From contig NZ_AKWZ02000004.1 of the NCBI RefSeq assembly GCF_000306235.2, forward strand, positions 62,001 to 126,000: a stretch of DNA of 64,000 bases, given 5' to 3'. The notes below the pieces were generated by a model, which searched no databases, was not told where the DNA came from, and saw only the letters and a list, made by a program, of their open reading frames with translations. This DNA comes from Leptospira fainei serovar Hurstbridge str. BUT 6 (lineage in GTDB: Bacteria > Spirochaetota > Leptospiria > Leptospirales > Leptospiraceae). The translations under genes and the position numbers were made by a program. Below, in pieces: positions 36,909-47,466 of this stretch. The stretch's first letter is position 1; each line of letters starts with the position of its first letter.

Positions 36909-39317
36909 ATGAAAAAATCTTATCATATTCAATTAGTATTATTATTTACAGTTATTCTTCTCGCTCCGTCAACCGGACTCCTTGCCCTTGACGTTAATTT
37001 AAAAGGAATCGTAAAAGATCCGCAAGGAAAACCGATTTTCGGTGCGAGAGTGTTCCTGGTAGAAAATAGGATGAATTCGCGTACGGCGAACGAAGGTACA
37101 TTCGAATTTCAGCATCTTTCTCCGGGAAGTTATACTCTAACCGTTGCAGCCCCTAATTATCAGCCGATCACTTTGCAAGTGGAATTAAAAGACGAAGATA
37201 AGATATTAAACGTAGTGCTTCAGAATTCCATAATAGAAGGACAAGCGATTAATATTACCGCAAAATCGGCCGCTTCCGATTTTCTTTCAGCCCCTCAGCC
37301 GACCACAGTAATCGAAGGTAGGCGTTTGGAACGTCAGCGAGGTCAAAACGTAATGTCCGCATTGGATAATACGCCCGGAGTCGCAAACCTCACTACGGGA
37401 GCCGGAACTGCAAAGCCTGTCATCCGAGGCTTGACAGGCCAAAGAGTCTTAATCATGACTGACGGAGTTCGTCAAGAAGAGCAACAATTCGGAGACGATC
37501 ATACCGTCGATTTGGACGCGTTTAATATCGAGCGGATGGAGGTCGTGCGGGGTCCGGCTTCCGTCCTCTACGGTTCGGACGCGTTAGGCGGGGTCGTAAA
37601 TGTGATTCGATCCAAAGCACCAACGGCAAAGGACGGAGCGCCGCTTTTAGGAGGAACGGTTTCGGCCAATAGTTTTTCAAACAATAGGCAGGACGCAGGC
37701 TCCGTTTCTCTTTTCGGTTATAATAAAGAAGCTAATTTCGGTTATCGAGTCCAAACGGACACTCGAAAAGCGGCAAGAATTACCACACCGAAGGGTACTC
37801 TTCCCAATACCGGATTCAAAGAAAAGAATATCAGTGCTTCGATCGGAACCGACGGTTCCTGGGGAAATTTCTATGTGGATTCGTTTCAAAGATTTCAAGA
37901 ACAGGATTTATACGATAATCCTAACGAGTCGCCGGGGGCGAAAGGATATCAGCTCGTAACTCACCAAAAAACACACGTTCATTCGTTTTTCATATTACCT
38001 TTTATGAATGTAGAATTGGATGCCGGGTATCAGAGAAACAATAGAAGAGAAATCGAAGACAAAAATAGATATATGCCGATAAGAAGTACGCTTACGGACC
38101 CAAGCGTAGACACCTTCGGTAAGGCCTATGCACTCTATCAAGTCAACCAAAACGCGGTTAAACAAGGACTGAATCTATTCCTGGATACGACCACACTTGA
38201 TGCAAAAGTTCATCATAAGGAATGGAAAGGCCTCAAGGGTACGGTCGGCGTTTCGGGCATGCAACAGAGAAACAGTACGATCGGCACAAACCCCTTAATT
38301 CCGGGTAACTCGCTCAGCAATATAGGATTCTTTTTACTTGAGGAATGGAAAGTCGGAGACTTTACTTTTTCCGCAGGCGCCAGAATGGACAAAAGAAGTA
38401 TGGATATCAAAGCCAATCCGCAACTAAGCGTCATCGATCAGACTCGAAATTTTTCGGCGCACACCGGAACCTTTGGCACCGTTTGGAGATTCGCAAAAAA
38501 CTTCGCTTGGTCCGTAAACGTAGGTAGGGGGTTTAGAGCGCCTACCGCATTCGAGCTCTTTGCGGACGGAGTACATGAAGGAACCGGAAGATTCGAGGTC
38601 GGTAAGTCCACTCTAAATCCGGAAACTTCCTTAAATTACGATAGTTCCGTGCGATTCGCTACCGATCGGATCCAAGCGGAATTTAGCGTCTTCCGAAATA
38701 GAATCAATAATTATATATACTCCGTAAGTGCAGGGGCTTTCGATCCCAATTCCAAGTTGCCGATCTATCGATACCGTCAAGATGCAGCCACTCTTCAAGG
38801 TGGAGAATTCAGCCTGCAAGCTCAGGCAACGTCTTGGTTGGTATTTACAGGAGGAATCGATATCATACAAGCCACGATTCAAAAAAATGTTCCCAATGAG
38901 ATATTTATAAATCCGAATGCCACGGATCTTGACTCGATCGTTTCGGATCTTCGTAGTAAATATCTACCCAGAATCACTCCGAATCGAGGACGCTTGGGAG
39001 CCCGATTTACGACGGGAAAGCTTTTTGGAATCGATAACCCGTATTTTTCCGTGAATGGAACTTTTGTTCAGCCCCAATATAAAGTGGATAAGTTGGAAAC
39101 CGCCACCGCAGGATATAATCTTTACGATTTAGGTTTTGGCGGCGAAATTCCGGGACTTTCGCAAGGAGCCGATTCCGCGACGTTTGACGTAGCCGTGTTA
39201 AACGTATTTAATAAGGAATACGTAAGCAATCTAAGCAGATACAAGGATTATGCCCTAAATCCCGGTACAAATATTACCTTCAAGACTACGATTCCATTCA
39301 CACTAATAAGTAATTAA
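36909..39317 (+). CDS. TonB-dependent receptor with N-terminal carboxypeptidase-regulatory-like domain
   Basis: The 802-aa outer-membrane receptor has a signal peptide (residues 1-27). A carboxypeptidase-regulatory/transthyretin-like domain follows (~30-110: LKGIVKDPQGKPIFGARVFLVE, HLSPGSYTLTVAAPNY). Next come the plug (~120-240: NVMSALDNTPGVANLTT, KPVIRGLTGQRVLIMTDGVR, MEVVRGPASVLYGSDALGGVVNVI) and a 22-strand-type barrel to the end. The plug has EEQQFGDDHTVDLD before the RGP box, as in several zinc and haem receptors. A metal chelate is the likely substrate, given the His/Cys neighbour and Fur/Zur-like operator upstream; zinc versus iron cannot be decided. RBS AGGAA upstream. A lipoprotein follows 12 bp later. 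Confidence 0.92.
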   Translation: MKKSYHIQLVLLFTVILLAPSTGLLALDVNLKGIVKDPQGKPIFGARVFLVENRMNSRTANEGTFEFQHLSPGSYTLTVAAPNYQPITLQVELKDEDKILNVVLQNSIIEGQAINITAKSAASDFLSAPQPTTVIEGRRLERQRGQNVMSALDNTPGVANLTTGAGTAKPVIRGLTGQRVLIMTDGVRQEEQQFGDDHTVDLDAFNIERMEVVRGPASVLYGSDALGGVVNVIRSKAPTAKDGAPLLGGTVSANSFSNNRQDAGSVSLFGYNKEANFGYRVQTDTRKAARITTPKGTLPNTGFKEKNISASIGTDGSWGNFYVDSFQRFQEQDLYDNPNESPGAKGYQLVTHQKTHVHSFFILPFMNVELDAGYQRNNRREIEDKNRYMPIRSTLTDPSVDTFGKAYALYQVNQNAVKQGLNLFLDTTTLDAKVHHKEWKGLKGTVGVSGMQQRNSTIGTNPLIPGNSLSNIGFFLLEEWKVGDFTFSAGARMDKRSMDIKANPQLSVIDQTRNFSAHTGTFGTVWRFAKNFAWSVNVGRGFRAPTAFELFADGVHEGTGRFEVGKSTLNPETSLNYDSSVRFATDRIQAEFSVFRNRINNYIYSVSAGAFDPNSKLPIYRYRQDAATLQGGEFSLQAQATSWLVFTGGIDIIQATIQKNVPNEIFINPNATDLDSIVSDLRSKYLPRITPNRGRLGARFTTGKLFGIDNPYFSVNGTFVQPQYKVDKLETATAGYNLYDLGFGGEIPGLSQGADSATFDVAVLNVFNKEYVSNLSRYKDYALNPGTNITFKTTIPFTLISN

Positions 39318-39329
39318 GGAGAAAAAGAA

Positions 39330-39716
39330 ATGCTATTTAGAACTATAATTTTACTGATTTTCCTACTGCATTTACCTAATTGCAGCAGCGACCCCGCAGC
39401 CGAGAAGAGACGAAAAGACAATCAAAGGCAATCCCTGATGTCGTTGATCGCGAATCAAAACCTTAAAGCCGATTGCGTTTATTGCACTAATACGCAGGCG
39501 TTTCAAGGGAACTGTTCTTGCTATGTCGACATTCCAGTAGGGACCTGCCAAGGTATCTCGACCGGAACGGGAAAGTCAAACTCATATAAGATTTCATGCT
39601 CGGATTTAACTTCAACGGGGATATGGACGACGGACGGAGGCGGAAATTCCTCCTGCACATTCCTGACCTGCCCACCGGAAGCTTATAGGGCGGCATTCAC
39701 TTCTAATGGACGTTAA
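39330..39716 (+). CDS. Small cysteine-rich lipoprotein
   Basis: A 128-aa product with a signal ending in LPNCSS, a lipobox-like Cys at residue 18. The mature part contains many further cysteines (DCVYCTN, GNCSCYVD, GTCQG, KISCSD, SCTFLTCPP), probably forming disulphides or binding a metal outside the cytoplasm. AAGGAG lies 8 bases before the ATG. It follows the TonB receptor by 12 bp and belongs to the same operon. Participation in metal capture is an inference from context; the family was not recognised. Confidence 0.68.
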   Translation: MLFRTIILLIFLLHLPNCSSDPAAEKRRKDNQRQSLMSLIANQNLKADCVYCTNTQAFQGNCSCYVDIPVGTCQGISTGTGKSNSYKISCSDLTSTGIWTTDGGGNSSCTFLTCPPEAYRAAFTSNGR

Positions 39717-39762
39717 AATATTAACCGGCTTGCTCTCTTCCTTCAAAACGAAACGGGCAAAA

Positions 39763-40209
39763 TCAATAAATGGGAAGCCCCGTTTTATAATCGATGGAAG
39801 TTCTTCTATAGGAAGAGGAAAGTAAATTAGAAGAAATCAAATAATCCGCGGAAATTCTGTTGTTTGCAACGGGAATATTATATAGGACTGCAATCCTAAG
39901 CAACGCCTTTACATCCGGGTCATGGGGTTGAGCCGTAAGAGGATCCCAGAAAAAAATCATAACATCGATCTCACCGTCGACGATTTTCGCTCCTATTTGC
40001 TGGTCTCCGCCGAGCGGACCCGAAAGAAATCTGTGAACCGGAAGATCGGTTTTTTCGTGCACCACTTTTCCCGTAGTTCCCGTACCGTATAAATGATGAC
40101 GGCGAAGCTCTTCTTTATGAAGCAGGACCCATTCGACAAGGTCCTGCTTTTTATTATCATGCGCTATTAAAACAATTCTTTTTGTCTCGGGGACATTGGC
40201 AGTTTGCAT
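39763..40209 (-). CDS. mgsA: Methylglyoxal synthase
   Basis: The 148-aa enzyme converts dihydroxyacetone phosphate to methylglyoxal and phosphate, bypassing lower glycolysis. The family motifs are all there: IALIAHDNKK-type N-terminus (here VLIAHDNKK), LYGTGTTG, SGPLGGDQQIG with the catalytic aspartate, and FFWDPLTAQPHDPDVKALLRI with the phosphate-binding His/Asp pair, then NIPVANN. Length matches the usual 150 aa. GAGGAAGA lies a few bases before the ATG. Monocistronic and convergent with the Cys-rich lipoprotein gene, separated by 46 bp. High confidence. Confidence 0.96.
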   Translation of the reverse strand: MQTANVPETKRIVLIAHDNKKQDLVEWVLLHKEELRRHHLYGTGTTGKVVHEKTDLPVHRFLSGPLGGDQQIGAKIVDGEIDVMIFFWDPLTAQPHDPDVKALLRIAVLYNIPVANNRISADYLISSNLLSSSYRRTSIDYKTGLPIY

Positions 40210-40809
40210 CGGATCTTCCTCTTCATTTCACGGTCTCCGCCGCCTCTCATTCCTGGAATCATTTTTTTAAGTCTCAACCAAGGTCTTTCGATTTCGGATT
40301 AGTCATCTTTGAATGCGGAAAACGATTCATTGCCTGTTGCGCGTTCAAACATAAACCAATTACAAAGTTATCACTCTTCGGATTCCAGTAAGAATCCTTC
40401 TCCGAACTAATCTATAAATAGAATGGCCTGGAGGCGGATCGGCGGACAAACGAAGACCTGAATTTCCACCACTCCGGCTGAATTGAAAATCACAGTCGTA
40501 AAACGTTCACCGATAATATAAATCAAAATATTATTTCCATATAATATTCGATTCAAACTCATTCTCTCATTTACTACGCTAACTCGGACCAGTAGCGCTG
40601 AAACCATTCCGATTAGAACGAGATTAATTTCTTTTTCGACACGAAGAAATTCATTAATGAGGCCTTGATTAGACCGAGGTCAAGAGCTACCGATCATTCT
40701 CCTTACAGAGAATTATACTTTCCTTATATTATTTTTGAACCCAGGTCTAACGAAAAAAAACTGCAAAATAGTTGTTCTCGTTTCTTCGTTTTTAGAATTG
40801 GAAGAAGCC
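40210..40809. other. Divergent intergenic region
   Basis: About 600 bp between mgsA and the acyltransferase gene. A 66-codon minus-strand frame (40407-40607) lacks a usable RBS. AT-rich bases at 40716-40735 (TATATTATT) may be the acyltransferase -10 region. No RNA gene recognised. Confidence 0.4.
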
Positions 40810-41763
40810 GTGAGTGAAATCAATCAATTGGCAAACGAATTCGAAGCAAGATCAATAACGCAATTTAAGCATTTCGTTTCTTACCTAATCATGCGGTCGG
40901 TCCTTTTTCCATTTTCATTCCTGCCTTACAGAGTATGCATAGTTTTGGGTTCGGGATTAATGTTGCTACTATATCCGATAGCTTATAAGCATCGCAAGAT
41001 AGCCTACCAAAATATATCTCACGCATTTCCGGAATTGACGCATAAAGAAATATTATCGTTAGTACGAAAGCATTTTAGATTTCTCGGCGTAATTCTCGGT
41101 TGTTTTTTCTACGAGCAAAGAAATCCGAAAGTTTGGTATGAAAATTATATATCTTACGATAAGGAATCCGAAAAAATCGAGAAAGCAATATCGGCTACCG
41201 GCAGCGGTGTAGTGATCGTTTCGGGTCATATAGGAAATTGGGAGAGTATGGCAGTTTATATGCCACTTCGACTTTCAAAGGTGGGTACTCTATACAAACC
41301 GGCTAGAAATCCTTATGTCAGCAATTGGGTGGATAAGAGAAGACGGAACGCCGGTACGGTTGCCACGATTCCGATCGATCGACCGACGGAAGTTCTTCGT
41401 AAATTAAAAGAAGGATACTGGCTGGCGTTCTTCGCAGATCAAAACGCGGGAGATAACGGGATTTTCATCCGGTTTTTAAACAGGCCCGCCTCGACGCACC
41501 AAGGCCCGGCGGTGATGGCCTACATGGCAAAAGTCCCGCTGGTCTTTTATACCACTGAATACAAGGGCAAAGGAAAATTCGAAATCAGCTGCGAAGATTT
41601 AGGAATTCCGGAAAGGTTGCCGGAAGAAACGAAGGAGGACATGATCAAAAGAACAACCGAGATCTGGACGAAAGTATTGGAAACGAAGATCAGGAAATCG
41701 CCCGAACAATACTTTTGGGTCCACCGTAGATGGAAGACTCAACCGAAACCTTTATCGTCTTAA
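40810..41763 (+). CDS. LpxL/HtrB-type lysophospholipid or lipid A acyltransferase
   Basis: The ORF is open from a TTG at 40735, but that codon sits just after a likely -10 element. The GTG at 40810 has GGAAG about 7 bases upstream, giving 317 aa. One N-terminal hydrophobic stretch (LGSGLMLLLYPIA) anchors it in the inner membrane. The acyltransferase motif H-x4-E appears as GHIGNWE, followed by YKPARNPYVSNWVDKRR and FFADQNAG..GIFIRFLNRPA, matching the LpxL/LpxM family that adds secondary acyl chains to lipid A. A role in Leptospira lipid A acylation is plausible. It stands alone, 62 bp before a helical exported protein. Confidence 0.85.
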   Translation: MSEINQLANEFEARSITQFKHFVSYLIMRSVLFPFSFLPYRVCIVLGSGLMLLLYPIAYKHRKIAYQNISHAFPELTHKEILSLVRKHFRFLGVILGCFFYEQRNPKVWYENYISYDKESEKIEKAISATGSGVVIVSGHIGNWESMAVYMPLRLSKVGTLYKPARNPYVSNWVDKRRRNAGTVATIPIDRPTEVLRKLKEGYWLAFFADQNAGDNGIFIRFLNRPASTHQGPAVMAYMAKVPLVFYTTEYKGKGKFEISCEDLGIPERLPEETKEDMIKRTTEIWTKVLETKIRKSPEQYFWVHRRWKTQPKPLSS

Positions 41764-41824
41764 AATACTAGGAAACATAGTTTCGAGCTTATGTTTATCC
41801 TCTAGGCGCCGATCTTATTTATGA

Positions 41825-42646
41825 ATGCGCTTTTTTAGTTCGCTAAACTTTCCCAATAAAGAGCAAAGCCTCATTCTCATCCTGATAGCACCCTTGTTTT
41901 GTCTATTGGGGGAAACCGATCCGCATGATCGCTTCCCCGAAAAAAGGCTGGAAATGCTTATTCCTGAGTCTGCGAGCGAAGGCCCCTGGAGTGAAAACCC
42001 TTTAGAGTTTCATGATTTGGACTTTCTCGGCAATTTCTCCGAAGATAATTCAAAATCCTTAATAAAGAAGGCAGGTGAAGAGCTCGGGAAGGCGTTAGAT
42101 ACGTTTAGAAAATCCAGTTCCACAATCGATCGGAGACGAAGAGAAGAGGAAGCCAAATCGTTGGATTCCGAAAGATATGATTGGCAAAGAAAAACAAGAC
42201 TCGAAAATTTCGAAAGAGTCGTGAATCGGGATCTTGCTCGGGCCAGACTGGAGACGATTAGCCTGCTCGCAATGGCATCACAAAATCTTGATAAAGTTAA
42301 AAACCCGAAAGTGAAGCAAACGAATTCTTTTTTGGAGATTCAGGCGGGCGTCTACCGAGAATTGATCAAGCACCAATATGCGATGAGAAACTTCGTTCAG
42401 TCGGCCGGTTTTCTGGAAAAATACATTAACTTAGACCCGAAATTCAACGAAGAGGCGGAACCCCATCAACTTCTCGCACATTGCTATGAAAGACTCTATC
42501 TAGCTGCCAAGAAAAGTAAGGATGAAGATAGCGCCCAATCTTATCTATCTTTAAGAAGAAAACACGGAATTCTTTACGCGGAACTTAAATACGGTCAAAA
42601 TTCCTACGAATTCAAAAAAGTAATGGAGTTGCTTGCGCGGGATTAA
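41825..42646 (+). CDS. Exported helical protein, function unknown
   Basis: The 273-aa protein begins with a hydrophobic segment (SLILILIAPLFCLLG) that may be a signal peptide. The mature part is charged and helical with coiled-coil-like and TPR-like stretches (LETISLLAMASQNLDKV, FVQSAGFLEKYINLDPKFNEE, HQLLAHCYERLYLAAKKS). No domain was recognised. ATG codons at 41821 and 41825 are both present, but only the latter opens this frame. It ends 23 bp from the convergent coiled-coil gene, so the two transcripts meet here. Periplasmic scaffold or flagellar-sheath-like roles are conceivable but unsupported. Confidence 0.68.
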   Translation: MRFFSSLNFPNKEQSLILILIAPLFCLLGETDPHDRFPEKRLEMLIPESASEGPWSENPLEFHDLDFLGNFSEDNSKSLIKKAGEELGKALDTFRKSSSTIDRRRREEEAKSLDSERYDWQRKTRLENFERVVNRDLARARLETISLLAMASQNLDKVKNPKVKQTNSFLEIQAGVYRELIKHQYAMRNFVQSAGFLEKYINLDPKFNEEAEPHQLLAHCYERLYLAAKKSKDEDSAQSYLSLRRKHGILYAELKYGQNSYEFKKVMELLARD

Positions 42647-42669
42647 CGACTCGCAGCGCCTCTTCCAGA

Positions 42670-43506
42670 TCAGGTATGCTCGGGAAGACCCAATTCCTTA
42701 CGAAGTCGTTTATTTTCTTCGACTAACTCTCGTATTTCTTGTTCGGTGTACGCGAATAATTTCGTTTGAGCTTCCAGAATCCGATTCATTTCTATCTCTT
42801 CGATACTGGAATATTCGAGTGCGCGCTCGGTCGCTTTTCTCAACTCCAACGCATGTTTCAATTCCATCGTTTTAAGATTGTCGATAATCTCCGAAACTTT
42901 CAAACGCTCATGCAAGGTAAGCAGTTCTTGATTTTTAAGCTCGTTGACTCTCTCGATCGCCTTATTGATGTCTTCGTTATTCTTCTTTATCTTGGCTTCA
43001 AATTCTAAAATAGCATGTAAGGCGGCATTCGCTTTATGCGCATCCTGGTATTCTTTATTTGCCAGTTCGAAAACGCCTTCAAAGAAGCCTACATTTGCCA
43101 GGCAGCTATTACCGATTTCGTTAGCGATCAGCTTAAAGAATTCCGTTTGAATGACTCTATCCAAAATAATGCGTAGAGTCCTAGGTTGAACCGGATTTTC
43201 TAAGACCTCCGATTTACCCTTAGGAGACAATTTCGGAAAAATTTCCTCGGCATCGGGAGAAACGATAATAATTAAGGCAACGAACGGATGCAATTCGAAA
43301 CGTTTCAAAAAATCGTCTTTAATTTCATTCCATTCTTTGATCTGGGTATTTACATAGAAGACATTGATATCTTGCGGATCTAATTCGATCGTTTTGTAAT
43401 CCTTGAGGATCACTTTGCGCAATTCTATATTGATACGGGGATGCTTCCAGATATGGACGGGGAATTCCGCTCCGGAGGTGATATGCCATATATTTGCGGT
43501 TTTCAA
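42670..43506 (-). CDS. Receiver-like domain plus coiled-coil protein
   Basis: The 278-aa protein starts with TTG at 43506, with AGGGGG nine bases upstream. Residues ~40-125 resemble a response-regulator receiver by pattern ([21 protein letters not shown], then [19 protein letters not shown] in place of the K-P block), but no phosphoacceptor Asp or acidic pocket is visible. The rest (~165-275) is a long coiled coil ([42 protein letters not shown]). It is cytoplasmic and stands alone downstream of the LptF-family gene. A non-phosphorylated signalling scaffold is possible; no family was assigned. Confidence 0.68.
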   Translation of the reverse strand: MKTANIWHITSGAEFPVHIWKHPRINIELRKVILKDYKTIELDPQDINVFYVNTQIKEWNEIKDDFLKRFELHPFVALIIIVSPDAEEIFPKLSPKGKSEVLENPVQPRTLRIILDRVIQTEFFKLIANEIGNSCLANVGFFEGVFELANKEYQDAHKANAALHAILEFEAKIKKNNEDINKAIERVNELKNQELLTLHERLKVSEIIDNLKTMELKHALELRKATERALEYSSIEEIEMNRILEAQTKLFAYTEQEIRELVEENKRLRKELGLPEHT

Positions 43507-43579
43507 AGCCGACTGCCCCCTATGCGCGCGTCTTAAAGATGACGGAATCCGAAATTTTCGGATCCTGCCGGGCTCAAGG

Positions 43580-45358
43580 CTAACCCCTTCCTTCCCGGTT
43601 TCTCCATAAAGATAATTTCTTGAGTACCACTGTCAATTTCGTTTTTAGGGGTTCCAAATACCCGAAACTCCTGGTTAGGAAATCGGAGACGGGAGAAAGT
43701 CTCTCCCCGATTCTCGCAAAAAACTTCATAACGGGTAAAGGCAATCGCATATCCGTTCTCTTTAGCATGATATTCAAGCTAATTATGGTAACGACGATAT
43801 TACCGGCCCAGGGACCGAGCCAAACCGGAAATTTACTATTATCGGAGACGTTACTACCGACGGTGAATAAACCCCAATATATTATGATCAAAACCACTGC
43901 CATGGTAAAACTCATCCCTTTTCCGGAACGTTTCACCACTAAACCGAGCGGAAGAGAGATAATCGAAAAAATTAAACAAGAGATCGGCATCGCAATCCGC
44001 CGATGGATCTCCACATTAAATTTCGCGAGTACCTTTTTGGATTGTTTTAGTAAAGCGTCCAATTGAGTCAGAATCGAAAATTTCTGAGTCTTTTCGGAAG
44101 CGGAAATGGTCGGATCCTGTGCGGTTTGAATAACATCGATCTGCAACTGAGTTACCATCGCTTTCAGACCCCCGATCCCTTTTATGGACAATCCCATTTC
44201 GTGCAAAATTTCTAATCCGGGAATGTTCTCCAATCCTTCGCTTTCAATGCTGTTTCGAATAGAGATCAATACCGGCATCGTGAATGTTTCCGGACTTACG
44301 TTCAGCTCTAAGGTTTTCTTTTCTTCCTTTTTGGGAATGTTATAATCCATTTCCCCGTTGCGTAAATCATATACGGAGAATCCTTTCTTATCTTGATTCC
44401 ATTCCAAAATCCAACCGCCTTTCAATCGGATCGATTTTTCGAATTCACCGTTCGGTCCCATTTTTTCCACAAGGGTACCTTTTTTAGCGGAAATAATCTG
44501 CGAAAGGCGTGAGCCGCCCATTGGAATCGCCGTCGTACCTATGTAAAAGTATTCGTCGCCTTCGAGAGAGATTGTCCATTCCCGAATTTGAACCCCGCTT
44601 AATTCTCCGGTTTCGGCGTTCACTCCTTCCGTATACATGGTCCGTCCTTTTTCCTCGAAAAGACCTTGCGTTTTATCTCCGCTGAATTGCCCCGGAGTCA
44701 TGGCAAGAAGAGGATTATAAGCCATAACCCATTTATTAAATTCCTCCATCTTTCTGGTATTTTCGGGAGAAAGATAAAAATTCAGATAACCGACCACAAG
44801 CGCCATGACAGTTCCGAAAATGAGAAACACGACGTAGATTCTGGAGAAACTAATCCCGGCAGAGCGAATTGCGGTAATTTCGGAATCGCCGGATAACCGT
44901 CCGGCAGCCATAACCCCGCTCATAAGACAGGCCATTGGGATGGTCATCGGCATGATATTTCCCAGAAGATAACCGAAATAGTCCAATAAGCGAAGTGGAT
45001 CCACGCCTTTCCCGACGAAAAGACCGATCATCTTTTGAAGAGCGAGAGCCATATAGACGGTTGTGAAAAATAGAAGGGATACGAAAAACGGAGGAACGAT
45101 CTCCGATAAGATATACCGATCCAAGATCGGAATCCACCGCCAAAATTTTTCCCGATCCGTATGAACATAAAATCCGGGAGGAAGATCGGCGATGCTATGA
45201 ACTCTAACGGAACGGAGGTCCGTACCTTGTCTGACTTTGCCTTTTGCTTCTACGCCGAAAACTTCCGTACTTCCCTTTCGGGTAGTACGAGCCTTGCTAT
45301 TTGCAGAGGATTGGGCCGAAGCGCCTTTCCCCTTTGGTGAAGGGGAAGTTTTTTTCAA
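43580..45358 (-). CDS. LptF/LptG family LPS-export permease
   Basis: The 592-aa protein is a YjgP/YjgQ-type permease: [21 protein letters not shown] and the [23 protein letters not shown] block at the first helices, a periplasmic beta-jellyroll in the middle ([30 protein letters not shown]), and three C-terminal helices ([38 protein letters not shown]). With LptB and LptC it moves lipopolysaccharide from the inner membrane to the periplasmic bridge. A ~70-residue charged N-terminal extension makes it longer than the usual 360-400 aa. It starts with TTG overlapping the miaB stop (TTGA), AGGA seven bases upstream. Whether it is LptF or LptG is undecided. Confidence 0.88.
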   Translation of the reverse strand: MKKTSPSPKGKGASAQSSANSKARTTRKGSTEVFGVEAKGKVRQGTDLRSVRVHSIADLPPGFYVHTDREKFWRWIPILDRYILSEIVPPFFVSLLFFTTVYMALALQKMIGLFVGKGVDPLRLLDYFGYLLGNIMPMTIPMACLMSGVMAAGRLSGDSEITAIRSAGISFSRIYVVFLIFGTVMALVVGYLNFYLSPENTRKMEEFNKWVMAYNPLLAMTPGQFSGDKTQGLFEEKGRTMYTEGVNAETGELSGVQIREWTISLEGDEYFYIGTTAIPMGGSRLSQIISAKKGTLVEKMGPNGEFEKSIRLKGGWILEWNQDKKGFSVYDLRNGEMDYNIPKKEEKKTLELNVSPETFTMPVLISIRNSIESEGLENIPGLEILHEMGLSIKGIGGLKAMVTQLQIDVIQTAQDPTISASEKTQKFSILTQLDALLKQSKKVLAKFNVEIHRRIAMPISCLIFSIISLPLGLVVKRSGKGMSFTMAVVLIIIYWGLFTVGSNVSDNSKFPVWLGPWAGNIVVTIISLNIMLKRTDMRLPLPVMKFFARIGERLSPVSDFLTRSFGYLEPLKTKLTVVLKKLSLWRNREGRG

Positions 45359-46749
45359 GCAAGGATCCTTCCCTTTAGGGTAGCGCTTGTAGCGGATACG
45401 ATCGTAACCGAAACGGACCGACCTATCATCGATTCGGAATCCTCGCCTTCAGGGATCGGAAAAACAGTCATGCGACCGCAAGGAGTTCTACCGCAGACTT
45501 CGTTAGAAGATTTCTTCGATATTCCTTCAATTAGAATAGGATATGTTTTTCCGATCCTCGACTGATTCTGTTCCAAAGATATCGTGGTCTGTAAATCGAC
45601 CAACTTCGTAAGTCGTTCCCCTTTTACTTGTTCGGGAACATCGTCCGGATAACGCTTCTGCGCGATCGTCCCCTCTCTTTCGGAATATTTAAACATAAAC
45701 GCCATATCGAAGCCGACTTTTCTAACGACATCGAGTGTTTCTTCATATTGCTCGTCGGTTTCTCCCGGAAATCCTACTATGATGTCTGTCGTCAATCCTA
45801 CATGCGGAACATAACCCCGGATTCGATCAACGACATCCAGAAATTCTTCCCGAGAATAAACCCGTTTCATATTCGCTAAGACTTCGGTATTCCCCGATTG
45901 AAGAGGTAAATGTATATTCGGACAAAATCTGGGATTTTCCGCCATCAACTCGAGTAAGTGCAAGGGGAAATCTTTCGGGTGAGGCGACGTAAAACGAATT
46001 CTCTCGATTTCCGTTTCGTTTAACAATAATCTTACTAAACCGGCAAAGTCGATATCTTCGAATTTGTAAGAGTTCACATTTTGACCTAAAAGAGTCAGTT
46101 GCTTTACGCCTTGGGCGACTAAATCTCTAGTCTCCCGTACTATCGAATGCGGATCCCTACTTCTTTCCCGGCCTCTTGTATAAGGAACTACACAAAAAGT
46201 GCAAAAATTATTGCAACCGCGCATAATCGTAACGAAGGCTTGAACCCCGTTTACAACCCTCGGCTCGATCTCGTCGTAGGTTTCGATTTTGGAAAGACGA
46301 GTTAGAGAAACGGATTGTTCCCCCGTGCGTATCCTGGAAATTAAGTCCGGCAACGTGCGGTAATTATCCGGTCCGACCACTAGATCCAAAGGAAGTTCCT
46401 GATGGAACAAATCCTCACCGAGATTCTGAGCCATACAACCCAGAACTCCGATCACAAGGGAAGGATTCCTTTTTTTTAAATAGCCTAGACTTTGTAAACG
46501 ACCGTAGATTTTAGCGTGCGCATTCTCGCGGATCGCACAAGTATTCAAAAAGATGACGTCGGATTCTTCAGGATCGGAAACCGTTTCATATTGAGCGCCT
46601 TGCATTAAACTAGCGACGATCCCGGAATCGTATTCGTTCATTTGGCAGCCGTAAGTCTCTATATAAACCTTGCCGGCCTTGACAGCAGCTTCTATGACGC
46701 TCATAAGACGAGTTTTTGAGGTAGAAATCGTGTGTAAAGGTGATTTCAT
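45355..46749 (-). CDS. miaB: tRNA-2-methylthio-N6-dimethylallyladenosine synthase
   Basis: The frame opens at 46824 (TTG), but the conserved protein begins [19 protein letters not shown] place the start at the ATG at 46749 (464 aa; GGGA about 8 bases upstream); 46704 is the next choice. The N-terminal domain has the three cluster cysteines ([20 protein letters not shown]). The radical-SAM motif is [19 protein letters not shown], and a TRAM domain closes the protein ([18 protein letters not shown]). It methylthiolates i6A37 of tRNA. Its stop overlaps the LptF-family start by 4 bp. It is divergent from the J-domain-like gene. Confidence 0.95.
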   Translation of the reverse strand: MKSPLHTISTSKTRLMSVIEAAVKAGKVYIETYGCQMNEYDSGIVASLMQGAQYETVSDPEESDVIFLNTCAIRENAHAKIYGRLQSLGYLKKRNPSLVIGVLGCMAQNLGEDLFHQELPLDLVVGPDNYRTLPDLISRIRTGEQSVSLTRLSKIETYDEIEPRVVNGVQAFVTIMRGCNNFCTFCVVPYTRGRERSRDPHSIVRETRDLVAQGVKQLTLLGQNVNSYKFEDIDFAGLVRLLLNETEIERIRFTSPHPKDFPLHLLELMAENPRFCPNIHLPLQSGNTEVLANMKRVYSREEFLDVVDRIRGYVPHVGLTTDIIVGFPGETDEQYEETLDVVRKVGFDMAFMFKYSEREGTIAQKRYPDDVPEQVKGERLTKLVDLQTTISLEQNQSRIGKTYPILIEGISKKSSNEVCGRTPCGRMTVFPIPEGEDSESMIGRSVSVTIVSATSATLKGRILA

Positions 46750-46848
46750 GACCCTTTTCCCGATTGAAAAATCGTTTCCTAATCTTCTCGAATCGGGCAG
46801 AATCGGGAAAAACGGAAAAACCAAGGATTGATAACCGTAGGTATTAGC

Positions 46849-47466
46849 ATGAACCGAAAGGCAGATTATTACGGATTATTGGGACTGCCTCGAGACGCCG
46901 AAAAAAACGATATTGAAGAAGCGTTCGATAATTATATTTCCTCCTTAGACTTGAACATGTGGTACCCCTGGAGAACGGAAGCTATACGGGAAGGGGCGGA
47001 AGCATACTATTATCTTTCCGATCCGGTTCGAAGAAAACGTTATGACGGTTCTTTAGATTACGAATTAGTATTATTGGACCCGAACGGAGTTCCAAAGGAA
47101 TTCGAACAATACTTCGAAATACAAAAAATTTCGACGCCTAAAGAATACCAAAGATTATACCGACAGTTTCTACTCCTGAAGTACGAACGTGAAGACAAAC
47201 TCTGGTCGCTTCGGAATACTACGCTTTTCTTTCTGGGATGTTTTAGCTTTCTGATGATCGTATCCCTAATACTCGTTATTTTTCAAAAAAACGATTGGCT
47301 CTCATCGAATTCCGACCTTTTCTATCGTAAATGGGGTCTCCTTCTTTCTTCCGGTTTAATGGGAGGGGGTTACCTTTTCTTCCGGGTTCTTTACTTGAAT
47401 CGGGTGCTATCGAAAAGAGAAAGAAAGAGAGAGCAAGAGATCGATGAAGAGAGCCGCCAAGCTTGA
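46849..47466 (+). CDS. Membrane protein with degenerate J domain
   Basis: A 205-aa product from the ATG at 46849; a TTG at 46828 would add seven residues. The first ~65 residues read like a DnaJ domain ([24 protein letters not shown], then [17 protein letters not shown]), but the HPD tripeptide that stimulates DnaK is absent: the loop reads [14 protein letters not shown]. Two C-terminal helices ([19 protein letters not shown] and [19 protein letters not shown]) anchor it. It probably binds partners through the fold without acting as a co-chaperone. It overlaps the next gene by 23 bp. A chaperone role is therefore doubtful. Confidence 0.78.
   Translation: MNRKADYYGLLGLPRDAEKNDIEEAFDNYISSLDLNMWYPWRTEAIREGAEAYYYLSDPVRRKRYDGSLDYELVLLDPNGVPKEFEQYFEIQKISTPKEYQRLYRQFLLLKYEREDKLWSLRNTTLFFLGCFSFLMIVSLILVIFQKNDWLSSNSDLFYRKWGLLLSSGLMGGGYLFFRVLYLNRVLSKRERKREQEIDEESRQA

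Noticed and set aside
40407..40607. 66-codon minus-strand frame between mgsA and the acyltransferase gene
   Set aside because: No usable RBS and no family; it might be a gene remnant but nothing supports it.
43540..43580. Hairpin ATCCGAAA/TTTCGGAT upstream of the LptF-family stop as a terminator
   Set aside because: The loop is too short unless pairs open, and there is no T-run on either strand.
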